NCBI RefSeq assembly: GCF_021190915.1
Contig: NZ_JAIOAP010000008.1
Coordinates: 1-64,000 of the forward strand
Length of the DNA: 64,000 nt
DNA from: Cohnella silvisoli
GTDB lineage: Bacteria; Bacillota; Bacilli; Paenibacillales; Paenibacillaceae
Reading direction: 5' to 3'
The notes below the pieces were generated by a model. That model saw only the letters and a list, made by a program, of their open reading frames with translations, ran no database searches and was not told the origin of the DNA. The first letter of the stretch is position 1. Each line of letters begins with the position of its first letter. Below, in pieces: positions 34,965 to 42,620 of the stretch. The position numbers were made by a program, and so were the translations under genes.

Positions 34965-35315
34965 ATGATTCAAGGAATATTCCAAGGGGGTTCCCTTTGG
35001 GGCGGATTAGTATCGGGCGGTATATCCCAGCTTAAAGATACCCAAAGTCTGACTGCCGGACAGATGGACAAATCGCAATATGCGATTCAAACGTCTGAAA
35101 ATGTAACGGGCGCTCTTGGTGTCATGGCAGGCATCGAATACGGAGCGATTTTAGGAACGACGATCATGCCCGGCGTCGGAACCGTTGTCGGCTCTATCTG
35201 CGGCGGATTGCTTGGCAATACCGTTGGACGCAAGGTCGGTAACGAGGCGGGGAAAAGGTTGGTCAACAATCGCATTACGCAAGGCGTAGCCGAAACGGTA
35301 GACGAAGCTTTGTAA
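34965..35315 (+). CDS. Glycine-zipper membrane-associated protein
   Basis: The 116-residue protein has a glycine-rich hydrophobic pair of helices in the middle (YGAILGTTIMPGVGTVVGSICGGLLGNTVG), a glycine-zipper hairpin of the kind that packs in membranes or in oligomers. The N terminus, MIQGIFQGGSLWGGLVSGG, is also glycine-rich and the C terminus is charged. AAGGTGGTGA precedes the ATG, 14 bp after the previous gene. The function is unknown; the context ties it to the ATPase module. Confidence 0.7.
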   Translation: MIQGIFQGGSLWGGLVSGGISQLKDTQSLTAGQMDKSQYAIQTSENVTGALGVMAGIEYGAILGTTIMPGVGTVVGSICGGLLGNTVGRKVGNEAGKRLVNNRITQGVAETVDEAL

Positions 35316-35351
35316 TAAGTAATGCTTTATGAATCTTCTTTAAAAATCGGT

Positions 35352-35388
35352 TCACTCGCTTCCGTTCTGGGGGGCGGGTGATTTTTTC
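35352..35388 (+). terminator. Intrinsic terminator after the glycine-zipper gene
   Basis: TCACTCGC pairs with GCGGGTGA (one wobble pair) around a 14-nt loop, followed by TTTTTT. Confidence 0.65.
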
Positions 35389-35406
35389 CAAAAGGAGGTG
35401 TCCGCG

Positions 35407-35523
35407 ATGGAAATTCCGGAAAAAGAAAAGTCCTTGGGGACGATAACCATTCGTTATTGCGCAACTTGGAAGCTGATTCATAAATTAGGGCAATTATTTA
35501 TTCGCATAAAAAAGACAATTTAA
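35407..35523 (+). CDS. Putative 38-residue basic peptide upstream of ppk1
   Basis: A very strong ribosome binding site (AAGGAGGTG, 35392-35400) precedes an ATG that opens a 38-codon frame. The product starts MEIPEKEKSLG and ends QLFIRIKKTI, basic and amphipathic. It stops 25 bp before the ppk1 start and lies after a terminator, so it could be a leader peptide or the first gene of the ppk1 transcript. I know of no family. The ribosome binding site is the main evidence. Confidence 0.5.
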   Translation: MEIPEKEKSLGTITIRYCATWKLIHKLGQLFIRIKKTI

Positions 35524-35547
35524 CGTTTTGTGTGGAGGTCATGGCTT

Positions 35548-37629
35548 GTGGAACCCTATACGGAGGATCAGGTCAGCGGAAGCTGCAAATATATCAATCG
35601 CGATTTAAGCTGGCTCGAATTTAACCGCCGGGTTCTTGAGGAAGCGCAAAATGAAAACACGCCGCTGCTGGAACGCGCTAAATTTTTGGCCATCGTTTCC
35701 ACTAATCTGGATGAATTTATAAGCGTGCGGGCTGCGGGAATTCGAAATCAAATTAAATCCGGCGTGACCGAAAAAGATTTCAGCGGCTATTCACCGCCCG
35801 GGTTAATGAAAAGAATGATCCGAAGAACGGAGCGACTCGTTGCCGATCAATACGCAACCTTTCGTCAGGTTTCCGATCGGTTGGAGTCCGAAGGCATCGT
35901 ATTTACGACATACGCTTCGTTATCAAGTGAACAACAAGAGGAAATGAACGCGTTTTTCTTCAGTAAAGTATTCCCGGCCTTAAAACCGATTATCGTATCG
36001 GAAAAACAACCATTTCCGCTAATCGCTTCTAACGGACTTTATTATTCGATTGTTTTGAAGTCGGCCGGCGAGACGTCCAACCATGAACAACCAACGATGG
36101 CATTGCTAGAGATTCCGTTACAAATTGGACGTTATATTGACGTTGCTGCTCCGGACAAAAAACGGACGTTTATTTTGCTCGAACAATTGATTAAATCGCA
36201 TATCCCCGCTTTATTCCATGAACGGACGGTTATTGATGCTCATCTGTTTCGAATTATTCGGGATGCCGACCTGCCGCTGGAAGAAGGAAACGTTGAGGAT
36301 TTGCTTTACGAAGTGGAGCGGAAATTAAGAAGAAGATTGCGGGGGGCGCCCGTCCGTCTCGAAATCGAGAAAAGCGTTCATCCCTATGCTTTAGAGTGGC
36401 TGCAGCGGAAATTGGATGTTTATGATGATGTTGCGCTGCTCGAGGGTCCTATAGATATCAGTTATTTAATGAAACTTTCGCAATCGCTGACGGAATATGA
36501 CCAACTTAGATACGCCAAACAAAAACCGATGTATCCGCAAGCGTTTAAGCATCAATCCTTTTTTGAGGTTTTGCAGCAACGGGACGTAGCCGTATTTCAC
36601 CCGTATGAATCGTTCGACGCTTTTAACGATTTTATTGCGCAGGCCGCCAGGGACCCTTTAGTATCTGCCATCAAAATGACGTTATATCGTGTCAGTAAGC
36701 AATCCAAAATCATTCGTGCTTTAGTACATGCCGCAGAGAGCGGAAAACGAGTAACTGTCGTCGTTGAATTAAAAGCGCGATTCGATGAAGAAAGAAACAT
36801 CGCTTGGGCGAAGAAATTGGAATTAGCAGGTTGTCATGTCATCCATGGATGGATCGGATTAAAGATTCATGCGAAAATGACGCTTATTGAGCGCCGGGAA
36901 CCGGGTGGTTTGAAACGGTATATCCATGTATCCACCGGCAACTATAACGGGCAGACGGCAAAGATTTATACGGATATCGGATTGTTTACCTCGCAAGCGG
37001 AAATCGCCGATGACATCGGTGATTTATTCAATGAAATCTCGGGTTTTCTCCCGCATCGGGAATCTCATGTTTTGGCGGTTTCACCAACGGACTTGCGAAT
37101 GAAGTTATACTCGTTAATCCATAGGGAAATGAATATCGCGGCATCCGGCCGACCCGCCAGAATTATCGGCAAAATGAATTCGCTGTCGGATCCGGAAATG
37201 ATAAACAAACTATACGAAGCTTCTCGCGCCGGCGTTAAAATCGACTTGATTGTCCGCGGTATTTGTTGTTTATGCCCCGGTGTCCCCGACCAAAGCGAGA
37301 ATATAACGGTCCGAAGTATCATCGATCGGTATTTGGAACATTCGCGTGTTTTTTGTTTTGCGAACGGAGGACATCCCGAGGTATGGCTTTCCAGCGCGGA
37401 TTGGATGAACCGTAATTTGTCCAACCGAATCGAGGTGATGTGTCCGGTAATCGATCAGGGAGTGCGTCAAGTCATTATCCGGCTATTGATGCTCCAGTTG
37501 AAAGATAACGTGAAGGCTCACCAGTTGCTGTCGGGCGGAAAATACAGAAAAGTAACGGAAGAGTCGCCATATATCCGAAGTCAATATATGTCGCTTGCGA
37601 TCATAAATGCACGAAACTTACCGGTTTAG
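35548..37629 (+). CDS. ppk1: Polyphosphate kinase 1
   Basis: The 693-residue enzyme polymerises the gamma-phosphate of ATP into polyphosphate. The N-terminal domain has INRDLSWLEFNRRVLEEA; the catalytic domains have LKIHAKMTLIERRE with His441, which aligns with the autophosphorylated histidine, and YIHVSTGNYNG with His460. GTG 35548 lies eight bases after GGAGGTC; an upstream GTG at 35530 overlaps that site. No ppx gene is nearby. It is the only metabolic enzyme in this accessory stretch and may serve stress or spore phosphate stores. Confidence 0.93.
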   Translation: MEPYTEDQVSGSCKYINRDLSWLEFNRRVLEEAQNENTPLLERAKFLAIVSTNLDEFISVRAAGIRNQIKSGVTEKDFSGYSPPGLMKRMIRRTERLVADQYATFRQVSDRLESEGIVFTTYASLSSEQQEEMNAFFFSKVFPALKPIIVSEKQPFPLIASNGLYYSIVLKSAGETSNHEQPTMALLEIPLQIGRYIDVAAPDKKRTFILLEQLIKSHIPALFHERTVIDAHLFRIIRDADLPLEEGNVEDLLYEVERKLRRRLRGAPVRLEIEKSVHPYALEWLQRKLDVYDDVALLEGPIDISYLMKLSQSLTEYDQLRYAKQKPMYPQAFKHQSFFEVLQQRDVAVFHPYESFDAFNDFIAQAARDPLVSAIKMTLYRVSKQSKIIRALVHAAESGKRVTVVVELKARFDEERNIAWAKKLELAGCHVIHGWIGLKIHAKMTLIERREPGGLKRYIHVSTGNYNGQTAKIYTDIGLFTSQAEIADDIGDLFNEISGFLPHRESHVLAVSPTDLRMKLYSLIHREMNIAASGRPARIIGKMNSLSDPEMINKLYEASRAGVKIDLIVRGICCLCPGVPDQSENITVRSIIDRYLEHSRVFCFANGGHPEVWLSSADWMNRNLSNRIEVMCPVIDQGVRQVIIRLLMLQLKDNVKAHQLLSGGKYRKVTEESPYIRSQYMSLAIINARNLPV

Positions 37630-37646
37630 ATGTCGTAGCGCGATGC

Positions 37647-37684
37647 AAAATCTCATTGGAATTGTTCTGATGAGATTTTTTTTG
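37647..37684 (+). terminator. Intrinsic terminator of ppk1
   Basis: AAAATCTCAT and ATGAGATTTT form a 10-bp stem with a 13-nt loop and run into a long T tract. Confidence 0.85.
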
Positions 37685-37715
37685 GCTTTTAACGATGAAG
37701 GAATAATTTGTGGTA

Positions 37716-37758
37716 TTGATGAGAACACTAGTTCGTAGTATGATGAGAACAAATGTTC
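37716..37758 (+). promoter_or_regulatory. SOS promoter with two LexA boxes, uvrX operon
   Basis: TTGATG (37716-37721) and TATGAT (37739-37744) are 17 bp apart. A LexA/DinR-type site GAAC-ACTA-GTTC (37723-37734) fills the spacer and a second, GAAC-AAAT-GTTC (37747-37758), covers the start-site region 24 bp downstream. Both match the half-sites of the Bacillus consensus GAAC-N4-GTTC. Confidence 0.85.
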
Positions 37759-37787
37759 TCAAATGAAACCACAGGAGAGTGGAGATC

Positions 37788-37985
37788 ATGCCGGAAAAAT
37801 ACATCGGCAAGATTGTTGAGATTATCTACGAGGGTAAAGATGGACAGATCACTCAACGCGTAATTCGCGTGCGCACAATCCGGGAGAAGAAGGTGGTTGC
37901 GTACGATATTCAGAAACGGGCGCCCCGACTATTCGAGATTGCCCGGATTTTAGCAGCGCGGCCGGTGACGCGCAATGCATCCTAA
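37788..37985 (+). CDS. Mini WYL-like domain protein, first gene of the SOS operon
   Basis: The 65-residue protein reads MPEKYIGKIVEIIYEGKDG and continues with strands and KVVAYDIQKRAPRLFEIARI. It resembles a single WYL (Sm-like beta-barrel) domain, in which an I-Y-G pattern is followed by V-A-Y-D and R-x-F. Free-standing WYL domains can bind nucleic acid or nucleotides. It overlaps the uvrX start by 11 bp. The usual first gene beside YqjW/UvrX is a YolD protein; here that role falls to this gene and a YolD-like gene lies after uvrX. Assignment is tentative. Confidence 0.65.
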   Translation: MPEKYIGKIVEIIYEGKDGQITQRVIRVRTIREKKVVAYDIQKRAPRLFEIARILAARPVTRNAS

Positions 37986-39234
37986 GCGAACCATATTTCT
38001 AATCGACGGACAATCTTTTTACGCATCGGTCGAGAAGGCGGCGCATCCGGAATATAAGAATCGTCCTGTTGCGGTGGCGGGAGACCCGGCGCGCCGTTCG
38101 GGAATCATTCTAGCCGCTTGCCCGCTTGCCAAAGCAAGGGGCGTCACGACTGCCGAGCGACTCGGAGAGGCGCTGGGTAAATGCCCGGAACTCGTTATTA
38201 TACGCCCCAGAATGCAAACCTATATTACAGTCTCCCTGCTTATTACCGAGATTTTTGAGTCGTTCACCGAACTTGTAGAGCCATTTAGTATCGACGAACA
38301 ATTCCTCGATGTTACTCATTCAATCAACCATTTCGGATCTCCCGAAGAGATTGCTCGTCAGATTCAAACACGAGTCATGTTATCCACTGGCGTTTGGTCT
38401 AGGGTTGGTATTGGGCCCACTAAGATTCTCGCGAAGACGGCAACAGACAATTTTAGTAAAAAAAGGAATGACGGGGTATTCTGGCTTGGCGCTGATAATT
38501 TGGAGGATGAATATTGGCCGCTGCACGTAAGCAAAATGTTTATGGTCGCAAGCAGAATGGCCAACCATTTCGTGAATATGGGCCTCAGCACGATCGGGGG
38601 AATTGCCCGGATGCCTTTAGGCGAGTTCAAAAAGCGCATGCGGCAAAAGATGGGGCGTCAGAGCGATATCCAGGCGGAGTATTATTGGCAGACGGCCAAT
38701 GGCATCGACCCCAGTCCTGTAGTCGCCTTGACGAGACCGGAGCAGAAGGCAATCGGACACGGGATGACGCTCCCCTACGACTATCGAAAGTTCGAGGAGA
38801 TCGAAGTCGTGCTCTTGGAATTAGCCGAGGAAGTGTGCCGGAGAAGCCGGTCAAAGGGTTATCAAGGGCGCGTTCTAACGGTTGGCTGCCAAGGTGCGGA
38901 TTTTGATCGTCCAACCGGATTTTACCGTCAAATGACTTTGCCGGATCCGACCAATATCACGCATGACATAGCGATTGCTGCACGCCGTTTGTTCCAAGAG
39001 CATTGGAACGGACTTCCTGTCCGGAAGTTAGCTATAAACCTTACCCAGCTTTCCGATGATTCCACTTATCAGCTAACCCTATTCGACGATCGTGAGAAGC
39101 TGAGGAAAGTGGAGAAGGCAACGGACGGCATTAAAAACCGATTTGGATCTGCATCTATAGTGAAAGCTTCATCTTTGTTACGATCCGGCCAAGCAAGCGA
39201 AAGGGCGATTAAAATCGGAGGACATTACAAATGA
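37975..39234 (+). CDS. uvrX: Y-family translesion DNA polymerase (UvrX/YqjW-like)
   Basis: The 419-residue protein carries Y-family motifs: the metal-binding IDGQSFYASVE near the N terminus, the second acidic site PFSIDEQFLDV (Asp and Glu present), and a thumb region VGIGPTKILAKTATD. The C-terminal little-finger domain begins near residue 245. It synthesises across DNA lesions. Two LexA boxes lie upstream of the operon, so SOS induction is expected. Its TGA overlaps the ATG of the next gene, so the YolD-like protein is co-translated. Confidence 0.92.
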   Translation: MHPKRTIFLIDGQSFYASVEKAAHPEYKNRPVAVAGDPARRSGIILAACPLAKARGVTTAERLGEALGKCPELVIIRPRMQTYITVSLLITEIFESFTELVEPFSIDEQFLDVTHSINHFGSPEEIARQIQTRVMLSTGVWSRVGIGPTKILAKTATDNFSKKRNDGVFWLGADNLEDEYWPLHVSKMFMVASRMANHFVNMGLSTIGGIARMPLGEFKKRMRQKMGRQSDIQAEYYWQTANGIDPSPVVALTRPEQKAIGHGMTLPYDYRKFEEIEVVLLELAEEVCRRSRSKGYQGRVLTVGCQGADFDRPTGFYRQMTLPDPTNITHDIAIAARRLFQEHWNGLPVRKLAINLTQLSDDSTYQLTLFDDREKLRKVEKATDGIKNRFGSASIVKASSLLRSGQASERAIKIGGHYK

Positions 39235-39704
39235 GCAAACTTGACGGGAACGAACGCTGGAAAACGAAAATGCTGCTCCCGGAACATCATGAGCAATATC
39301 AAGCACGGAATGAGACGCCTAAAAACAACAGACCGACACAAGAAGAGTTGACCCTGATTAGGGACTCTGTTCTGTTGCCATTTATGATTATTATGGCTAA
39401 TAACAGCGTTGTGGAAATTCAAAATTCAAAAAATGTACTGAGGTCATTAATCGAAGGTTTCCTTCAGCTTTTTCTGAACAAAGTCAGAGAGGACCAAATC
39501 CGAATAAATCGGGAACTAAGCAAACGCAATATAAGGGTTCACAAAGACGTAGAAGCGGATATGGTTATGTATTACAAATACTATTGCAGGGGATATAGCG
39601 AGAAGTTTGGCATTATGCGGGAAGTAGTGAGATCGGAAATACGCGTAAGACTTAAAAAATATGCCTATGAGTTAACAAGCCATTCCATGGATAAACCCCG
39701 TTAA
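39231..39704 (+). CDS. YolD-like protein with a C-terminal extension
   Basis: The first 30 residues (DGNERWKTKMLLPEHHEQYQ) match the YolD-family opening, in which a W/K/M-rich segment precedes MLPEH. YolD proteins accompany UvrX-type polymerases in Bacillus and are thought to act like UmuD. The remaining 120 residues (helical, with VLRSLIEGFLQLFLNKVREDQ and YYKYYCRGYSEKFG) are not the usual YolD beta domain, so this is an extended or fused form. Start ATGA overlaps uvrX and CGGAGGA precedes it. Confidence 0.7.
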   Translation: MSKLDGNERWKTKMLLPEHHEQYQARNETPKNNRPTQEELTLIRDSVLLPFMIIMANNSVVEIQNSKNVLRSLIEGFLQLFLNKVREDQIRINRELSKRNIRVHKDVEADMVMYYKYYCRGYSEKFGIMREVVRSEIRVRLKKYAYELTSHSMDKPR

Positions 39705-39726
39705 GATACATGACGGGGTTTATTTA
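39693..39726 (+). terminator. Hairpin after the SOS operon
   Basis: AAACCCCGT pairs with ACGGGGTTT, overlapping the end of the coding frame, followed by a short T-rich stretch. Confidence 0.55.
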
Positions 39727-39956
39727 GACCTACCAGAAAGTTCATGGACATAATTTCCGTGCCATTTCGGAGAAATGGTACCATTATCCCCTTGCCTCAG
39801 AAGTGAGTTGCCAATTAGCGGATATTCGAATGTCATGACTTGAGCGGGGAGTTGCAATCCACGGATTCCCGGATACCACGCACAAATTTGCCGTTTAATG
39901 AATTGGAATGGAACGGAACGGATTATCGGCAACTTAAAAAGCAGGTATTCTAAGCA

Positions 39957-40878
39957 TCAAGTATTCCATAGGGTGAGATATTTTCCTTTCCACTTCGCCT
40001 TGCTTCCCCAGACCACCCAGGGAACGGTGAGAACCGGTTTGCTGCGGGTCAGATCTTTGTAAGTCAAGGTTGGCGTCGTGGCGCACCAATGGAACAGCTG
40101 GCTGAAAACCGGGGCATGGCGAAGTTTTAAGTTCAACCGGAAACAAAACTCGTCTAAATAAGCCTGCAAATGTTTGGCTCCGATGCCTTGAAACGTATTG
40201 TTTAGCCACGCGGTCACCTTCCACTTGATGGGGTTCAAAGCGGGGTGAAGTTTGCCGCGCCCTAAAACGGTCACAGCTTGTCCATCTATATGATTGTCTA
40301 CGAACGCTTGGACGCCAGGTTTTTCAATCCACCTCAACGCGTTATTCACATGGCTGGGATCCGGTTGTTTGATTTTGACTTGCTCGGGCTCGTCTTGCTC
40401 GTCGAGGGATCCGCCGATCAACAGCGGCTGCTGGGCCTCGCTATAATACGTGTAACCGTAAGAGATAGGGTCAACTCGCACAACACCCGTGAGCGGGTCG
40501 CCTTCATCGGCTTGTTGCAGGGCATGGCGGATTTTTCTTGCGATGAGCCACGCGGTCTTATAGGTGACCTGAATCACTTGGGACAGGCGGGAGGCGCTGA
40601 TGCCGGAAGGCCGGGAGATGAGAAACATCGCTTGGAACCATCGGGTCAACAAAGTGGAGCTGCCTTCCATGATGGTGCCGGCGATGACAGACGTCTGATG
40701 GCGACAGGAGCAGCATTCGTAGAGAGGCAGTCTGCGCGTTTGGATAAAAGTGAGGATGACGACAAGTCGGGCAACGGAAGCCGTCCGGCCATCGGGCTTC
40801 GAACAGCGCCTCGGCGCAAGCCTGCTCGGAGTTGAACTGCTGGCAAAATGCCTCGAAGGTCAGATGATCTGGAAACAT
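39957..40878 (-). pseudogene. IS1595-family transposase, frameshifted
   Basis: The reverse-strand frame starts at ATG 40878 after GAGGAGGGTG and begins MFPDHLTFEAFCQQFNSEQA, with a zinc-ribbon start RCPTCRHPHFYP. Around 40745 the frame must move by one base (a missing base near CACTTTTATCC) to continue as RLPLYECCSCRHQTSVIAG, the second half of the ribbon. The catalytic DDE-type domain then runs to 39957, with VRVDPISYGYT. A -1 programmed frameshift would not restore the frame, so this is a mutation unless sequencing error explains it. Confidence 0.75.
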
Positions 40879-40897
40879 AGACACCCTCCTCAAATAG

Positions 40898-40945
40898 AAC
40901 ATTTGTTCTTATTCCCATCATACCAAACATACGTTCTATTTTCAA
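40898..40945 (-). promoter_or_regulatory. SOS-type promoter with two LexA-like boxes, IS transposase
   Basis: On the reverse strand TTGAAA (40945-40940) and TATGAT (40922-40917) are 17 bp apart. The spacer holds GAAC-GTAT-GTTT (40936-40925) and a perfect GAAC-AAAT-GTTC lies at 40909-40898, just before the ribosome binding site. The layout mirrors the uvrX promoter 3 kb away, including the identical -10 and identical downstream box. Confidence 0.75.
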
Positions 40946-41033
40946 GGGATGTCGGGTAAAATTTCAACGTTCCGGGTTTGTTTTCAAAAGCATGAACAAG
41001 GGTTTTCCCCCTGACCGGATGGGATAATGGTAC

Positions 41034-41338
41034 GATTTTGCGGAAAGGAGGTAGGATCCGTTGCGGTGGTTCTATTCTCCTTCTGATACATAGGGATAAA
41101 GGTACCTTTTCGCAAATTGCGCAGGCATGAAGAGGAGTGTCGGATCGGCCCCCCTCCAGAGTCACAAGGGAGTACTTGGGCATGATTAAGGGCTGGAGGC
41201 AAAGCCGCCGGTAGCATCTGAACGATGTCCGCAGCATTATTTGCATGAATTAGCTTTAAAATAATAAATAAATGATGCGGGAAATTCTGACATAAAGTAA
41301 AATTGTATTAAACAACTTTGTAAGGGGAATAGAAGAGA
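41034..41338. other. Intergenic stretch between the IS and the agr-like operon
   Basis: I see no convincing gene here. Several short reverse-strand frames lack ribosome binding sites. The last 100 bases are AT-rich and must contain the promoter of the agr-like operon, but I could not pick a clear -35/-10 pair or LytTR direct repeats by eye. Confidence 0.5.
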
Positions 41339-41965
41339 ATGGCTGATTTTCTCGGATATATGTTTTTTTCGCTGCTAGAGGGAATTTCAGTGTATGCGTT
41401 AATGTTTTATATATTTCGTATTGATTTCATGAAGTATATAGGAAAATTCGTGATCGTAATCAGCATTATTAATTTACAGAGCTACTTTATTCGCGAGGAT
41501 TTGTCATTGCAGTCGATTGCACCGATTATCAATCTAGTCATTACAATATTTTTTCTGCTTATATTTATACGCCTTCCCTTGATTGGCGCAGTATTAATGA
41601 CGATAACCGGTTATCTGGCTTTTATAGCGCTCCAAACCTTAATCATAATATCCTCAGACGGTTATCTTTCGTTATCCGAGTCGCAATCATTTGTTTGGAA
41701 AGGCTACTTAGTTCAATCTTTGACTGGATTTATAGGTTTTGGAATAGGCTGGCTTCTCTATAAATTTGGCGTAGGGTTCTCTTACGAGTTTGAAAAATAT
41801 CGTTACGAGTGGGAAAGAGGAGCAATAGTAGCGGCGGGAACCGTTTTTCTGGTTGCTCTAGGATTAATGATGTACTTCAAAGCGGTATTTACAAATTTAT
41901 TAATCTTATTACTTGCGCTTCTTATTTCACTCATTTATTCGATTAAAAAGGATGCTTCCGAATGA
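41339..41965 (+). CDS. Seven-span membrane protein, AgrC sensor-like but without kinase
   Basis: The 208-residue protein is almost entirely membrane: about seven hydrophobic helices from FLGYMFFSLLEGISVYALMF to LLILLLALLISLIYSI, then a six-residue polar end (KKDASE). Size and topology match the sensor half of AgrC, but the histidine-kinase domains are absent; the stop is a clean TGA that overlaps the agrB start. AAGGGGAATAG precedes the ATG. It may be the peptide receptor, or an unrelated membrane protein. The AgrC likeness is by topology and position, not motif. Confidence 0.65.
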   Translation: MADFLGYMFFSLLEGISVYALMFYIFRIDFMKYIGKFVIVISIINLQSYFIREDLSLQSIAPIINLVITIFFLLIFIRLPLIGAVLMTITGYLAFIALQTLIIISSDGYLSLSESQSFVWKGYLVQSLTGFIGFGIGWLLYKFGVGFSYEFEKYRYEWERGAIVAAGTVFLVALGLMMYFKAVFTNLLILLLALLISLIYSIKKDASE

Positions 41966-42477
41966 TTGGTTTGTTATCAAAAAGGTTGGCAACCGTAATT
42001 AAAACAACTGTTCCGGATCACCCGCGAAGCGAGAACGTTCTCGCTTACGCGATTTCATTTATCTTAAATGCGCTCTTTATTATTTCTCTATCCTTGATCG
42101 TTTCTCTATTTACCGGAAAAGTTACCGAGGCAGCAACAATCTTGGTTGCTTATGCCGTTTTAAGACAAGTATCAGGCGGAATGCATTTGAAATCCGGAAC
42201 GTTATGTATTGTAGTATCGACTTTGGGGGTTACGATTGTTTCTTTTGCAAATTTTGATTATTCTGTCGTACTTATCATGAACGCCATCAATGTTGTTCTC
42301 GCAGTTCTTTTCGCCCCTTCACGAATTGAAAAACAAACCCGCATCCCAGTCAGATTTTATCCGTTGTTAAAGATCGCCTCCATTCTAATCGTCTCAATTA
42401 ATTTCATTATTAATTCGCCGATTCTCGCTTCGGCTTTCTTGGTGCAATGTCTAACGTTAATTAAATTAAGGAGGTGA
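41962..42477 (+). CDS. agrB: AgrB-family peptide-processing membrane protease
   Basis: The 171-residue membrane protein has the AgrB catalytic pair His75 and Cys82 in RQVSGGMHLKSGTLC, with the same seven-residue separation as His77/Cys84 of S. aureus AgrB. AgrB cuts the AgrD precursor and closes the (thio)lactone ring. Four to six hydrophobic segments are visible. The ATG overlaps the TGA of the preceding gene, and the stop TGA is within the AAGGAGGTGAT that serves agrD, so all three are coupled. Confidence 0.92.
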   Translation: MIGLLSKRLATVIKTTVPDHPRSENVLAYAISFILNALFIISLSLIVSLFTGKVTEAATILVAYAVLRQVSGGMHLKSGTLCIVVSTLGVTIVSFANFDYSVVLIMNAINVVLAVLFAPSRIEKQTRIPVRFYPLLKIASILIVSINFIINSPILASAFLVQCLTLIKLRR

Positions 42478-42482
42478 TAAAG

Positions 42483-42605
42483 ATGAAAAGACGTGTAGCG
42501 TACGCACTAGCGACGATCCTTGGCTCGCTAGCTGTTATGATTGTCAGCACGGCAAGTTGGGCTTACATACACCAAGATGAGACTCCGAATGAATTGTTGA
42601 AGTAA
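42483..42605 (+). CDS. agrD: AgrD-like autoinducer prepeptide with Ser at the ring position
   Basis: This 40-codon gene follows a perfect AAGGAGGTGAT. The peptide has a basic N terminus (MKRR), an amphipathic/hydrophobic leader (YALATILGSLAVMIVSTA), the segment SWAYI and an acidic tail HQDETPNELLK. AgrD precursors have the same plan, with a 5-residue ring closed by a Cys and a C-terminal P-x-E-L-type tail. Here Ser25 replaces Cys, so a lactone rather than thiolactone ring (Ser-Trp-Ala-Tyr-Ile) is predicted, as known for some staphylococci of the intermedius group. Its position after agrB supports this. Confidence 0.85.
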   Translation: MKRRVAYALATILGSLAVMIVSTASWAYIHQDETPNELLK

Positions 42606-42620
42606 ATGGAGTGGTAAAAA

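Larger units (their letters stand above)
39778..41033 (-). mobile_element. IS1595-family insertion sequence, degenerate
   Basis: The 13-bp termini GTACCATTATCCC (39778-39790) and GGGATAATGGTAC (41021-41033) are perfect inverted repeats, with scattered further matches (TCAG) inside. They enclose one IS1595-type transposase on the reverse strand, giving an element of about 1,256 bp. I could not find a flanking target duplication, so the outer ends may be off by a few bases or the element may be old. A frameshift in the transposase suggests that it no longer moves by itself. It lies between the uvrX operon and the agr-like operon. Confidence 0.75.

Noticed and set aside
38110..38914. Several frames antisense to or out of frame with uvrX
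   Set aside because: Shadows of the polymerase gene with no start signals.
40278..40835. 185-codon forward frame inside the IS
   Set aside because: It is the opposite strand of the transposase gene and has no family pattern.
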